DNA from: Methylobacterium sp. Leaf117
GTDB lineage: Bacteria; Pseudomonadota; Alphaproteobacteria; Rhizobiales; Beijerinckiaceae
Reading direction: 5' to 3'
Length of the DNA: 64,000 bases
NCBI RefSeq assembly: GCF_001422985.1
Contig: NZ_LMNL01000012.1
Coordinates: forward strand, 561,096 to 625,095
Part shown: positions 10,701 to 19,539 of the stretch, one piece after another
Position numbering within the stretch: the first letter of the stretch is position 1
Layout of the letters: every line of letters begins with the position of its first letter
Translations under genes and position numbers: made by a program
Notes under the pieces: generated by a model
The model's input: the letters and a program-made list of their open reading frames with translations, nothing else
The model's database searches: none
What the model was told of the DNA's origin: nothing

Positions 10701-13700
10701 CGGCGATGTCGAACCAGTCCGGCGTCAGTCCGAAGACCAAGTCGCGGAACAGCGAGGCACCGGGCTCGACGGCGACGAGGAAGCCACCGGTGGCCAGGGC
10801 ATCGGCGATCTTGCCGAGAAGCGGGCGCTCGAACCGGTGCAGAACGTTGCTCGCCAGAATCGCATCGAAGCTCCCGGACGCCAGTTCCGCCGCATCCTCG
10901 ATGACGGTGACCCCGCGCGGCAGGGCAAGACGTGCCCGCTCCGCCAAGCGCCGGTCGGCCTCGAACACGGTGAGTTGGGCCTCGACGGTTCCGGCGAAGG
11001 CGGCGGCCTGGGCCGAAAGCGGGCCGAAGCCGACCTGCAGGACCCGGAGCGCGCGGTCACGGGGCAGGGCCTCACGACCGGACTCGGCGAGGGTCGCGAT
11101 GACATCGGCCGAAGCCCGAGCCGTCGCACTGCGCAGGATGAAAGCGTCGAGGGCATTCTGCGACAGGGTCGGCGCCTCGGCCAAGTCACCTGCGAGCAGG
11201 CGGCCGACGACGGCCCCGATATCCGCGGTGAGCACGAGTTCGGCCGACAGCTCGGGATGATCCGCCGCGATCCAGCGCATGATCTCGTCGGGCGCCGGAA
11301 GGGTCACGTCCTTGCGCAGGATCCAGCGCTCGCCGTCGAGGGTGGCGAGATCGCTGCTCTCCAGGGCGAAGAGCGCATTGAGGAGCCAGGGGCGCATCGC
11401 CTCCGGGACCCGATCGTCGATCGCCACGGTGCCGGAGCGCTGCAGGCCCTCGGCGAGGCGGTAGGCCATTGAGGTGGCCCATCCTTCGAGGAGGAGATGG
11501 CCGGGCGCCAAGGGAGCTTCCGCCGGAGCGACGGACGCCTTGAAAGCCGGACGCACCGCATCCGCGATGCGCTGCCCGCGCACCATCGGAATCGCCGTCG
11601 GCTCGGTGGCCAATTCGGGCCGCTGTGCGATGGCGTAGGCCGCGAGATCGCTGCCGTTCTTGGCGCGCAGGGCCTGGAACCGCCCCTCGCGCAGGGTCGC
11701 GACGACAGCGCCGTCCGCATCCACGAGGGTGAAGTCGGCCAGGATGCTGCGCTCGTTGGCGCGCCGGGTCTTGATCATCGCTCGGGCAACGACGGCACCG
11801 GGCTTCACCAAGCGGATCTCGCCGAAGCGAACCGGGACATAGGCCTTGGTGGAGCCTTCGCCCATCAGGCCGGCAAACAACAGGATGAGGCCATGGAAGC
11901 AGGAATCGAGTCGCGCCGGCACCAGTCCGAAGCGAGGATCGGCGTCCGCCGGCACCAATTCCGAGACGATGGTGGTCTCGTCGAGGCGTGCGCTGATCGC
12001 GACTTGGCGGAAGCTCGGACCGAAGCCGAGGCCGGAGGCGGCCGCCAGTCGGTACAGGGCAGCCCCGTCGACCGCGTGTTCGGCCGGAACGTGGATATCC
12101 ACCGGCGCGGGCGCCGGGAAGCTGCCGTCGATGATCTTGGCTGCGGCATGGATCTGCCACGCCGCCTGGGTCAGGCGCGGGCGGCTGAGGATCTGAATCG
12201 CATTGCCGGACCCGGCGACGCGGACCGCGACCTCGCGCAGGGATTCTTCGCCGAACACCATCGGCGACTGGATCTCGAACTCGGCGAGAACCACAGTGTC
12301 GCTCTTCATCACCTCACGGGCGACGCCGAGCGCCATCTCGATGAAGGCCGCACCAGGCAGGATCGCCTGCCCATCGATGCGGTGATCGTCGAGATCCGGC
12401 ACTGTCGCGATGTCGACGTGACCGTGCCATTCCAGGCCGTCCGGTGCGACGCGGGAGCCGTAGAGCGGGTGATAGGGGCGGGGGGTGGCGGCGCCGACGC
12501 CTTCGGTGGTCTCGGCGAGGCGGAACGGGCGGCGCTGCCAGGGATAGAGCGGCAGCGGGACGTCGCCCTTCGGATTGTGGCCGAATACCGTATCCTCGTC
12601 GACGGCAGCCCCCTGGACGAGGGCGGCCGCCACGGTGCGGGCAATCGGATCGCCGCCAGCCGGCTTGCGGTGCAGGACGCCGATGGTGGCGTTCTCGATA
12701 CCCAACGGCTCGATCGCGTCACCGATATGCGACAGGAGGGTCGCGCGCGGGCCGACCTCGATGAAGACGCGGGCACCCTGGCGGGTCGCCTCCTGCACGG
12801 CCTCGCTGAAGCGGACCGGCTCGCGGATGTTGCGCCACCAGTAGCCGGCCCCGAACTGGTCGCCCGCCAGCACCTTACCGGTGACGGTGGAGACCATCGG
12901 AGTCGTAGCGGCCTGCGGCTTCAACCCGGCGAGGTCGCGCAGGAGCGGCTTCTCGGTCGGGTTCATCAGGCGACCGTGGAAGGGATATTCCAGGTCGAGC
13001 TTGCGCCCGCGCCGGCGCTTGCGCGACAGCGCCTTCATGGCGGCGTCGATATCCTCCACCGGCCCCGCCACCGTGATGGCCTTGGGGCTGTTGTAGGCGG
13101 CGATGTCGAGACTTGGATAATCCTTCAGGAACAGCTCGATCTCGTCGGCCGGCGCCAGCAGAACCGCCATGGTGCCGAAGCCGCGCGTCGTCTCCTGGTG
13201 CTTGCTGCGATAGAAGATGACCTTCACGGCCTGTTCGAGGCTGAGGATGCCGGCGGCCTCCGCGGCGGCGATTTCGCCGACGCTGTGGCCGAGGACGTAG
13301 CTCGGCTTCAGGCCACGCGACCGCAGCGCCGTCGTGGACGCGCTCGAAATCGCGAAGATCAACGGCTGGGACACGCGGGTGAGGACGAGGCGCGCGTCGA
13401 GATCCTCGGCGAACAGTGCCTCCTTCAGCGACCAGTCGGACAGCTTGAAGAACAGACCATCGATCCGGTCGAAGGCGTCGCGGAACGCGCCGTTCTCCTC
13501 GTAGGCCTCGCGGCCCATGCCGGCCCACTGGCTGCCGTTGCCGGAATACACGAAGGCGACCTCGGCCGCGCGGTCTACCGCGGTCCCCAGGAGAGCGTCC
13601 GGCGCGTCTTCCGCCTCGCCGACGGCGCGCAGGATGGCGGGAAGGTCGGCATCGAGGGAGACCGCCAGGCGCGAGGACAAGCGCTCGCGGCGGTGAGCGG

Positions 13701-15144
13701 CGGCGGCGGCGATCCGGGCGATGTCGCCCTTGTCGGCGCCGTCGAAACGCTCGGCATAGTCGAGGGCGAGTTCATTGAGCGCGGCGCGGCTCTGGGCGGA
13801 GAGCAGCAGCACCTCGGGCATCCGCACCGTCTCGGGCGCACCCGCATCCGTACGTACGGGCGGAGCATCGGTGAGGACGACGTGCGCGTTCGTGCCGCCG
13901 AAGCCGAAGGAGTTCACCCCGGCGAAGCGGACCTTGCCATCGCGTGCCAGCGGCAGGGGCTTGTTCGTGACCGAGAGATTGAGATCCCGGAACGGAATGT
14001 CGGGGTTGAGCTCGGCGGCATGCAGCGAGGTCGGGAACAGATCATGCTCGAGAGCGAGGCTCGCTTTGAGCAGGCCGGCGAGACCCGAGACCGGCTCGGT
14101 GTGACCGATATTGCTCTTGATCGAGCCGATGGGCAGGGGCTCCCTGCGTGGCCGACCGAGCTTTCCACCGATGGCGCTGGCCTCGATCGGGTCGCCGACG
14201 GGCGTACCGGTGCCGTGCGCCTCGACGAAAACGACCGAGTCGAGATCGATCTCGGCCTCACGATAGACCTGCTCCAGCAGCGCGCCCTGCGCGTAGCCGG
14301 AGGGTAGCGAAATGCCGGTGGTGCGACCGTCCGAGTTGACGCCGCTGGCTGCGATCACGCCGCGCACCGTGCTGCCGTCGCGCAGGGCCGCCTTGGCGGA
14401 TTTGAGCACGAGGACGACACCGCCTTCGGAGCGCACGTAGCCGTCGGCGCTCGACGAGAAGGCTTGGCACAGACCCGTCCGGGAGAGCATCTGCGCGTTG
14501 GAGAAGCAGATGAAATTGAACGGGCTCGCCAGCAGGTTGACGCCGGCGACGACGGCGGTGTCGATCCGGCCGCTGGCAAGGGCTGCCACCGCGGCATCGA
14601 GCGCCACGAGCGAGGACGAGCAGGCCGTATCGACCGTGAAGCTCGGGCCCTTCAGGTCGTAGATGTAGGAAATGCGGTTGGAGAGGATCGAGAGCGTGTT
14701 GCCGGTGGCCGCATAGGCATCGCCCGAAGAGGTATCGAGGACGCGCAGGTTACCGTAATCCAGCGAGGAGGCGCCGACGAAGACGCCAATCGGGCTGCCG
14801 GCCACATCCGAGGGACGCAGGCCCGCATCCTCCAGGGCCTCCCAGGTCAGTTCCAGCAGCAGGCGCTGCTGCGGGTCCATCTGCTCCGCTTCGCGGGGCG
14901 AAATTCCAAACACGCCCGGATCGAACGACCAGATGTCGTCGAGGACGCCGGCCGACCACGTGTAGCTTTTGCCGCGCTCCTGCGCCCGCGGATGCCCGAA
15001 CCGCTCGAGTGACCAGCGATCATCCGGAATGCGGCCGACCGCGCATCGCGCTTCGGTGAGGAGCTGCCAAAGACCTTCGACACTGGAGGCGCCGGGGAGC
15101 CGGCAGGCGCGGCCGACGATGGCGATGTCTGTTCGTTGTGTCAC
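7723..15144 (-). CDS. Type I polyketide/fatty acid synthase, fully reducing (RkpA-like)
   Basis: The GTG at 15144 (VTQRTDIAIVG) is preferred because ketosynthase homology starts there; an in-frame ATG at 15282 adds 46 unlike residues. Numbering below is from 15282. KS at about 52-475 (Cys221 in DTACSSS, His356, His394); AT at 575-870 (Ser667 in GHSVGE); DH at 935-1210 (His967 in DHRIDGQAILPG, Asp1126); methyltransferase-like region at 1405-1530; ER at 1778-2095 (NADPH loop HGGAGGVGLAAL); KR at 2112-2300 (GGLGGFG, Tyr2264); ACP at 2395-2475 (phosphopantetheine Ser2432 in LDSLMG). There is no thioesterase. One complete reducing module fits an iterative, saturated chain builder like S. meliloti RkpA, which makes a lipid for capsule production. 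The downstream oxoamine synthase probably releases the product. The product itself is unknown. Confidence 0.93.
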   Translation of the reverse strand: MTQRTDIAIVGRACRLPGASSVEGLWQLLTEARCAVGRIPDDRWSLERFGHPRAQERGKSYTWSAGVLDDIWSFDPGVFGISPREAEQMDPQQRLLLELTWEALEDAGLRPSDVAGSPIGVFVGASSLDYGNLRVLDTSSGDAYAATGNTLSILSNRISYIYDLKGPSFTVDTACSSSLVALDAAVAALASGRIDTAVVAGVNLLASPFNFICFSNAQMLSRTGLCQAFSSSADGYVRSEGGVVLVLKSAKAALRDGSTVRGVIAASGVNSDGRTTGISLPSGYAQGALLEQVYREAEIDLDSVVFVEAHGTGTPVGDPIEASAIGGKLGRPRREPLPIGSIKSNIGHTEPVSGLAGLLKASLALEHDLFPTSLHAAELNPDIPFRDLNLSVTNKPLPLARDGKVRFAGVNSFGFGGTNAHVVLTDAPPVRTDAGAPETVRMPEVLLLSAQSRAALNELALDYAERFDGADKGDIARIAAAAAHRRERLSSRLAVSLDADLPAILRAVGEAEDAPDALLGTAVDRAAEVAFVYSGNGSQWAGMGREAYEENGAFRDAFDRIDGLFFKLSDWSLKEALFAEDLDARLVLTRVSQPLIFAISSASTTALRSRGLKPSYVLGHSVGEIAAAEAAGILSLEQAVKVIFYRSKHQETTRGFGTMAVLLAPADEIELFLKDYPSLDIAAYNSPKAITVAGPVEDIDAAMKALSRKRRRGRKLDLEYPFHGRLMNPTEKPLLRDLAGLKPQAATTPMVSTVTGKVLAGDQFGAGYWWRNIREPVRFSEAVQEATRQGARVFIEVGPRATLLSHIGDAIEPLGIENATIGVLHRKPAGGDPIARTVAAALVQGAAVDEDTVFGHNPKGDVPLPLYPWQRRPFRLAETTEGVGAATPRPYHPLYGSRVAPDGLEWHGHVDIATVPDLDDHRIDGQAILPGAAFIEMALGVAREVMKSDTVVLAEFEIQSPMVFGEESLREVAVRVAGSGNAIQILSRPRLTQAAWQIHAAAKIIDGSFPAPAPVDIHVPAEHAVDGAALYRLAAASGLGFGPSFRQVAISARLDETTIVSELVPADADPRFGLVPARLDSCFHGLILLFAGLMGEGSTKAYVPVRFGEIRLVKPGAVVARAMIKTRRANERSILADFTLVDADGAVVATLREGRFQALRAKNGSDLAAYAIAQRPELATEPTAIPMVRGQRIADAVRPAFKASVAPAEAPLAPGHLLLEGWATSMAYRLAEGLQRSGTVAIDDRVPEAMRPWLLNALFALESSDLATLDGERWILRKDVTLPAPDEIMRWIAADHPELSAELVLTADIGAVVGRLLAGDLAEAPTLSQNALDAFILRSATARASADVIATLAESGREALPRDRALRVLQVGFGPLSAQAAAFAGTVEAQLTVFEADRRLAERARLALPRGVTVIEDAAELASGSFDAILASNVLHRFERPLLGKIADALATGGFLVAVEPGASLFRDLVFGLTPDWFDIAADMPVGRLDDITGWQRALSDTGLVRVAVDRAVSGNGDDLLFFAEAPVRARPAPGQTFAFVIGSHDAVAAETASSLATLLVASGVHVSIILDSEQSLLELERETPDTVVFLAGAFNHDGAAADRLRERCLSLKRCVEHLGNRQTRLWVVCPGATRDGGDPTGSVEAGVWAFSRTLANEVANLDVRRIDLAEALSTKAAAERLRDLILSGTLETEIILDPDCTRVIRFSPGQLPRRPNADAVPAPAARLERSNTGGLNEMAWGPAERRAPGHGEVEIAVEATGLNFRDVLWALSMLPEEILEDGFAGPRLGLEVAGRVLAVGKGVEAFKVGDRVVAFAQSGFATHIVVPELVVAPSPPGLDAQAAATVPVAFLTAYYGLVSCARLRRGEWVLVHGGAGGVGLAALQIAKLKGARVIATAGSREKRALVKALGAEHVLDSRSLAFVDDVRRITGDGVGVVLNSLFGEAMERSLNVLKPFGRFIELGKRDYVANTHIGLRPFRRNLSYFGVDLDQVLQHQGEDGARLFREVMALFKEGGLKPLPFQPFTADEVSDAFRLMQQSGHVGKIVIAPPKPGSVMQATRTAFTISTDGVHLVTGGLGGFGIEAARWLADRGAKHIVLVGRNGAASSEAKQVVADLGARGVNVAAMACDITNRKAVDGLLAEVERDGRTLAGVIHGAMVLQDGLIANVDAAALDAVIRPKVIGAEHLDAATRGRTLDYFVMFSSATTFIGNPGQGAYVAANGFMEGLARRRRKLGLPALAVAWGAIGDVGVLARNRAVMETLAGRVGVTPMDARHCLDLMADALEGQGTNPDDAVIAIASMHWGKARERLATMKSPSYVELGSDQQMEAGTVAAINIGMLLKTQDIDAVRKTVADAIVEDIARILRLPKDDISRVRHLSEIGLDSLMGVELGASLQERFALEAPPSGISSGLTVNELTETLIQSIAAPVDEAAAAVMSLAQRHASEGVDVRTLEPFHAMVEENSLAIKEILP

Positions 15145-15657
15145 GTTCGGTTCGCACACGCTCTTGAACGGGGGGTAGGATCGACTGGTCGCACCGGGGC
15201 ATCCAACCGATTCCTTAGTATGGCTCCAGGCTAGTGTCCAACCTGCGAGCCCCAAACCGACGGGATCAACGCTCGGTAACATCGACCCTGTTGCACGTAT
15301 TCATCAATCAATCTGAGCAGTTGAACGCTTCAAAGGCCCCAAGGACCGTCAGCCGTCCTCTCGCTCCACCGCGATCTATTTCCCACAATTACCACATTCC
15401 CGGTGGCCGGGCGAAGTTCACACCAAGTCTCGGCAAGAACGACTCACGGCAACCTGGACACCGCACGTCCGTCGCTCCGGCGCCAGACCCTACCACCGGG
15501 AGCGGATCAGGCATGAACATTGAGTTTCGATGTCGAAAGACGCGCCTCGCCACTCCGGCGTAGGCACAGCGGACGCCGCTGCGGCATGAGGCCATCGGGA
15601 TTAAGCGGCTGAATACGGCGACTTTGCGGTGCGACGCGCTGTCGCCGCGTCGCAGCA
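15145..15657. other. Intergenic region between PKS and glycosyltransferase genes
   Basis: About 500 bases upstream of the polyketide synthase. Its composition is more AT-rich around 15290-15390, which fits a promoter region for the minus-strand PKS. No open frame with family features was found and no clear hairpin was seen after the glycosyltransferase stop. Confidence 0.4.
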
Positions 15658-17871
15658 TCAGAGGCGGTAACGCGCCGCATCCCGCGACAGATTGGGATTG
15701 TAATAGGGATCGGCCCGCAACTCCGGTCCCCAGCGGTCCTGCATCACCCGGACCTCGCTCTCGAAGCGCGCTCGCTTCTCGGGCGTATCCTCGGGACCGC
15801 GGCTCTTCGATTCGTGGTGAATCAAACGGGCATGGGGCGTCCAAACGTTGCGATATCCCTGCCTCCGCAGGCGCAGGCAGAGATCGACGTCGTTGAACGC
15901 CACGGCGAGGCGTTCGGCGTCGAAGCCCCCGCTCGCGGCGAAGACCTCCGTCCGCACGAGCATGCAGGCACCGGTCACGGCCGAGACCTCCTGGGTCAAG
16001 ACCATGCGGGCGAAGTAGCCGGGATCGCCGTCCGGCAGTCCGGGATGGCTGTGACCGGCGACGCCGCCGATCCCCAGCACGATCCCTCCATGCTGCAGCG
16101 TCCGATCGGGATAGAGCAGCTTGGCCCCGACGGCGCCGATATCGGGCGTGAGGGCGATCGACACCATCTCGCGGAGCCAGCCCGGCTCGATCACCTCGAT
16201 ATCGTTGTTGAGGAACAGCAGGAGGGCGCCGCGGGCGTCTGCCGCCCCTCGGTTGGACAGGGCGGAGAAATTGAACGAACCCGGCACCGGGAGCACGCGG
16301 ACGCGGACATCCCCGGCATGGCGTGCGAACAGGGCGCGCGTCCGCGCATCCTGGCTGTCATTGTCCACGATGAGGATTTCGAGCGCCGAGTACGTGGTTC
16401 CGGACAGAAGCCCATCGAGGGCGACGGCCAGCAGATCCGCGCGGTCCCGGGTCGGAATGATCACGGAGACCAGGGGAGCGGGTTCCGGGACCGGACGGAC
16501 CAGCCTGTTGAAGCCCAGAGGCCCGCGCGTCGCAGTCGCCCCCGTGGGCGCGACGACTTCCGCGAGGGCTCTCAGGCGCGCCACTTCCGTTCGCTCCGAC
16601 GCCCGGTCCGAGAAGGTGCCCGAGCCACCGGCGGCACGCCAGTGATAGAGCACGCGCGGGATGTGCCGGATGCGTTCAGGTGCCAGCCGAGCGCCGACCC
16701 GCAGGAGGAGGTCGTGATCCTGGCTCCCTTCGAACCCGGGTCGCAGACCGCCCGCCGCCCGGATCGCGTCGACTCGGATCACCGTGAGATGGTTGATGTA
16801 ATTCTGGCCATAGAGGAGTTCGCGGTCGAACCCCGATTTGAAGTGAGGCTCGAACCGGCGCCCGCGTCCATCGATCTTGTCCTCGTCGCTGTAGATCACC
16901 ACGAGGTCCGGCGCAGCGCGGATCGTACCGGCCACGTGGTAGAGCGCCGCCTCGGCCAACACGTCGTCGTGATCGAGGAAGGCTACGAACTCTCCGCTCG
17001 CCTCCGCGAGGGCGTCGTTGGTCGCACGGGCGATATGCCCGTTCTCGGGCCGGCGGCGGACGCGAATACGCGGATCGTCCGCGGCATGGCGGGCGAGGAG
17101 GCGGGGAATTGCCGGATCGGTCGAGGCATCGTCGGTGATGCAGAGATCCCAGTTCGGATAGAGCTGAGCCCGAACCGAGCGGATGGCGGCGTCCAGAACG
17201 CGCGGCGCGGGGTCGTGGACCGGCATCACCACCGAAATCCGCGGCGGGTCGACCCAGGCGGCGATCTCGTCACGAATGCGGCTGCGGTCGGCATCCGTCA
17301 GGGTGTCGAAACGGGCGACCCAGGTCTCATAGCCGGTCTCGCACCGGTCGTTCAGGGCGCGCAGAAGCAGGGCGCGGCCGCGGACCTTGAGGCCGAGGGC
17401 GCGCCAGTACGCGGCGCGGGCCGCCAGAGCCGGGTTCCGGCGCAAGCCAAGGGCGAACAGGGCGAATGGGCTCCTGCGCCGAATGGTCAATCCGTCGAGC
17501 CGAAACGGCGTCTCGCGTGACAGGGGCGACAGCCGCAGAGCGCTCAGACCGTCGGGCAGACGCCCGGTCCAGGAGAAGCGGTCGCCGCCCTCGGCGTCCT
17601 CGGACAGAGCCACGAGGCCGGTCTGTCCGTCGGGACCAACGAACCGCGCACTGAGAACCAGACGGCAGACACCAGCGCTGCCCACATCACGGAAACGGAT
17701 CGTCGCCCAGACACCCCCGAGATCGGCCGCCCCCAAATCAAGGTCGAAGGCAGGTCCGTCGGGCACGAGGTCACGCATGACCGGGGGCATGAGGGCGCAT
17801 ATGAGCCAGCCCGTGCCAGGCCGGGGGAGGGCGGCTGCAGGCGGCATCGCGCCCATGGTCAGCGATCCCAT
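15658..17871 (-). CDS. Glycosyltransferase with two tandem GT2 domains
   Basis: A 737-residue protein. Residues 1-205 form an N-terminal region without a clear family. The first GT2 domain runs about 210-420 (ISVVMPVHD; metal motif DHDD at 300-303; EGSQDHDLLLR). The second runs about 468-700 (VSVIIPTRDR; LNNDIEVIEPGW; FNDVDLCLRLR). Such two-domain enzymes build O-antigen, capsule or rhamnan chains in the cytoplasm from nucleotide sugars. Its start overlaps the end of the upstream gene by 13 bases, so the two are co-translated. With the RkpA/RkpG-like pair next door, a role in surface polysaccharide is likely but inferred. The exact start is uncertain because several ATGs lie close together. 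Confidence 0.88.
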   Translation of the reverse strand: MGSLTMGAMPPAAALPRPGTGWLICALMPPVMRDLVPDGPAFDLDLGAADLGGVWATIRFRDVGSAGVCRLVLSARFVGPDGQTGLVALSEDAEGGDRFSWTGRLPDGLSALRLSPLSRETPFRLDGLTIRRRSPFALFALGLRRNPALAARAAYWRALGLKVRGRALLLRALNDRCETGYETWVARFDTLTDADRSRIRDEIAAWVDPPRISVVMPVHDPAPRVLDAAIRSVRAQLYPNWDLCITDDASTDPAIPRLLARHAADDPRIRVRRRPENGHIARATNDALAEASGEFVAFLDHDDVLAEAALYHVAGTIRAAPDLVVIYSDEDKIDGRGRRFEPHFKSGFDRELLYGQNYINHLTVIRVDAIRAAGGLRPGFEGSQDHDLLLRVGARLAPERIRHIPRVLYHWRAAGGSGTFSDRASERTEVARLRALAEVVAPTGATATRGPLGFNRLVRPVPEPAPLVSVIIPTRDRADLLAVALDGLLSGTTYSALEILIVDNDSQDARTRALFARHAGDVRVRVLPVPGSFNFSALSNRGAADARGALLLFLNNDIEVIEPGWLREMVSIALTPDIGAVGAKLLYPDRTLQHGGIVLGIGGVAGHSHPGLPDGDPGYFARMVLTQEVSAVTGACMLVRTEVFAASGGFDAERLAVAFNDVDLCLRLRRQGYRNVWTPHARLIHHESKSRGPEDTPEKRARFESEVRVMQDRWGPELRADPYYNPNLSRDAARYRL

Positions 17872-18905
17872 CCCCGGCTCACCGCATCCCGCACCGCGTC
17901 CGTCATGGCGATGTCGAACACCAACATCTCCTGGGCGAACTTCAGGTGACGCAGGCGCTCGGCGAGGGCCAGCGTCTCGGTCGGGATCGGCGCGGGCATG
18001 GGGATCGGGGCATCGACCCCGAGGCGATCGAACAGCGTGGCGGCGAAGGCCTCGAAATAATCGCGATGTCCCACGATGCCGATGCGGGCGAGAATCTCGA
18101 TTGCCACGATCGAATTGCCGGGCAGCAGGCGGTCATCCGGCAGCTTGGTGCCGAATTGCCGGGTGAGGGGATTGTAGAGCAGCCGGTAGGCGCCTTCGGG
18201 AAGCATCCGGAAGAAGCGCTTGAGGCTCTTGCCATCCGCGAAATCGTAATCGGCGGTGAAGGCGGCAGCCTCGGCCATGATCCCCAAGCGCCAGGCCTGC
18301 GCCGGATCCGCGCCGATCGCAGTCCGCGCCTTCAGCCAGCGCAAACGGCTCGCCATCTCGATGAAGGGGTCGTGGACCAGGGCGGTGGTGAGGAAGTTCA
18401 CGCCGCTGAAGAAGCCCTCGTAGCGCGGCACGACGATCGCGCCCGACAGGAATGACGAGGTCAGCCAGGGGCTCTCGAACAGCACCCGCAAGACCTCGTC
18501 CGAGAGCTTGCCGATGCTGAAGTAGCTCTGCTGGAACCGTTCGAACAAAATCGACTGGAGGGCGCTGTCGCTGTTGATGCTGGTATCGACGAGGAGCACC
18601 TTGCCACGGATAACGTCCGGGCGCGGCGCGCGTCGATAGACGAGCACATTGGTGTCGGCATCGTAGATCTCCACGCGCTGCGCCGCGCTGATCCCCGGAA
18701 CTTCGGCCTCGGTGGCCTCGAAGATGCAGCGGCCGGTGGCGTGCCAGCCCTGTGCGCGGATCGATTCATCCGTGATCGTGGCCTCGAGGTCGGTGACTCG
18801 ACGGCCGTCGACGACCACACGGACGCGGCTGATCGCCATGGGGTTGTCAGGCACGACCCAGCCCCTGACGAGGTGCCCCAGATCATAATCGACGTAGAAC
18901 CGCAT
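17859..18905 (-). CDS. Hypothetical protein upstream of glycosyltransferase
   Basis: I choose the ATG at 18905 (MRFYVDYDLGH), which gives 348 residues; the frame stays open to 19157, but the extra part looks non-coding. The first 110 residues look beta-rich (GWVVPDNPMAISRVRVVVDG), as in N-terminal modules of some polysaccharide-linked proteins. The rest looks helical, with no Walker, GT or nucleotide-binding motif that I recognise. It overlaps the glycosyltransferase gene and should share its operon. A role in cell-surface glycan modification is only suggested by context. I do not recognise the family. Confidence 0.7.
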   Translation of the reverse strand: MRFYVDYDLGHLVRGWVVPDNPMAISRVRVVVDGRRVTDLEATITDESIRAQGWHATGRCIFEATEAEVPGISAAQRVEIYDADTNVLVYRRAPRPDVIRGKVLLVDTSINSDSALQSILFERFQQSYFSIGKLSDEVLRVLFESPWLTSSFLSGAIVVPRYEGFFSGVNFLTTALVHDPFIEMASRLRWLKARTAIGADPAQAWRLGIMAEAAAFTADYDFADGKSLKRFFRMLPEGAYRLLYNPLTRQFGTKLPDDRLLPGNSIVAIEILARIGIVGHRDYFEAFAATLFDRLGVDAPIPMPAPIPTETLALAERLRHLKFAQEMLVFDIAMTDAVRDAVSRGWDR

Positions 18906-19179
18906 TCCCCAACCGTTATCCCGAAGCTTGACCTGGCGCGGAACTCTCCCTGACCCGGAAGCAGAATCGCACGATGCGACCCCGATCTCCGAGGCGACGT
19001 CCCCGTCGCTCCCCGGGTAGGCGCGCCGGCTTACCGCATTTTTGATGCCGGTGCAGCGCCCTCGGCTGAACACGGCCCAACTCTCCGAATCCCCCGCGAG
19101 ATTCCACTCCGCAGGGGCCTTGCGCCCCCCGAAACCCCACGCTATAGCCCCCTCCATCGGCGCCGGACGGCACCGGTGA

Positions 19180-19254
19180 GGGCGCGTAGCTCAGCGGGAG
19201 AGCACTACCTTGACATGGTAGGGGTCACAGGTTCGATCCCTGTCGCGCCCACCA
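19180..19254 (+). tRNA. tRNA-Val (anticodon GAC)
   Basis: A full cloverleaf with encoded CCA. The acceptor arms are GGGCGCG (19180-19186) and CGCGCCC before ACCA. The anticodon stem is CTACC/GGTAG with loop TTGACAT, so the anticodon is GAC at 19212-19214. The T-loop GGTTCGATCC is standard. Confidence 0.97.
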
Positions 19255-19296
19255 TCTATCTCCTTCATGTCACAGGTTTTTGCCTGCCGGGAGATA

Positions 19297-19321
19297 AACC
19301 TACGATAAGTGAGCGTAGGTT
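19297..19321. repeat. Inverted repeat after tRNA-Val
   Basis: Perfect 8-bp arms AACCTACG and CGTAGGTT flank a 9-base loop, about 45 bases after the tRNA. It could be a weak terminator or processing hairpin for the tRNA transcript. The rest of 19255-19539 holds no gene that I can support. Confidence 0.4.
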
Positions 19322-19539
19322 CTGCGAACCCGATTGAGGTTCGGTATCAGCCATATCTAGGTTCGTAATCACGCCCGAACCCCTTCGTCTCCCGTCGCCC
19401 TGGCAACTCGTCAAATTCGCCGAAGCATCGGGGATTGAAGACGCACGCGGGATCGCCGTGAGCATGGCGCGGTTGGCCCGAATGCTTGAAACTGGCGAGA
19501 ACACGCCCGTGTGTAATCCGCCCGATCGCTCAGCGCCTG

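Noticed and set aside
8011-14307. Two very long open frames on the plus strand opposite the polyketide synthase
   Set aside because: They are antisense to a gene with clear domains; strong GC bias at third positions keeps such frames open. Their translations show no family motifs.
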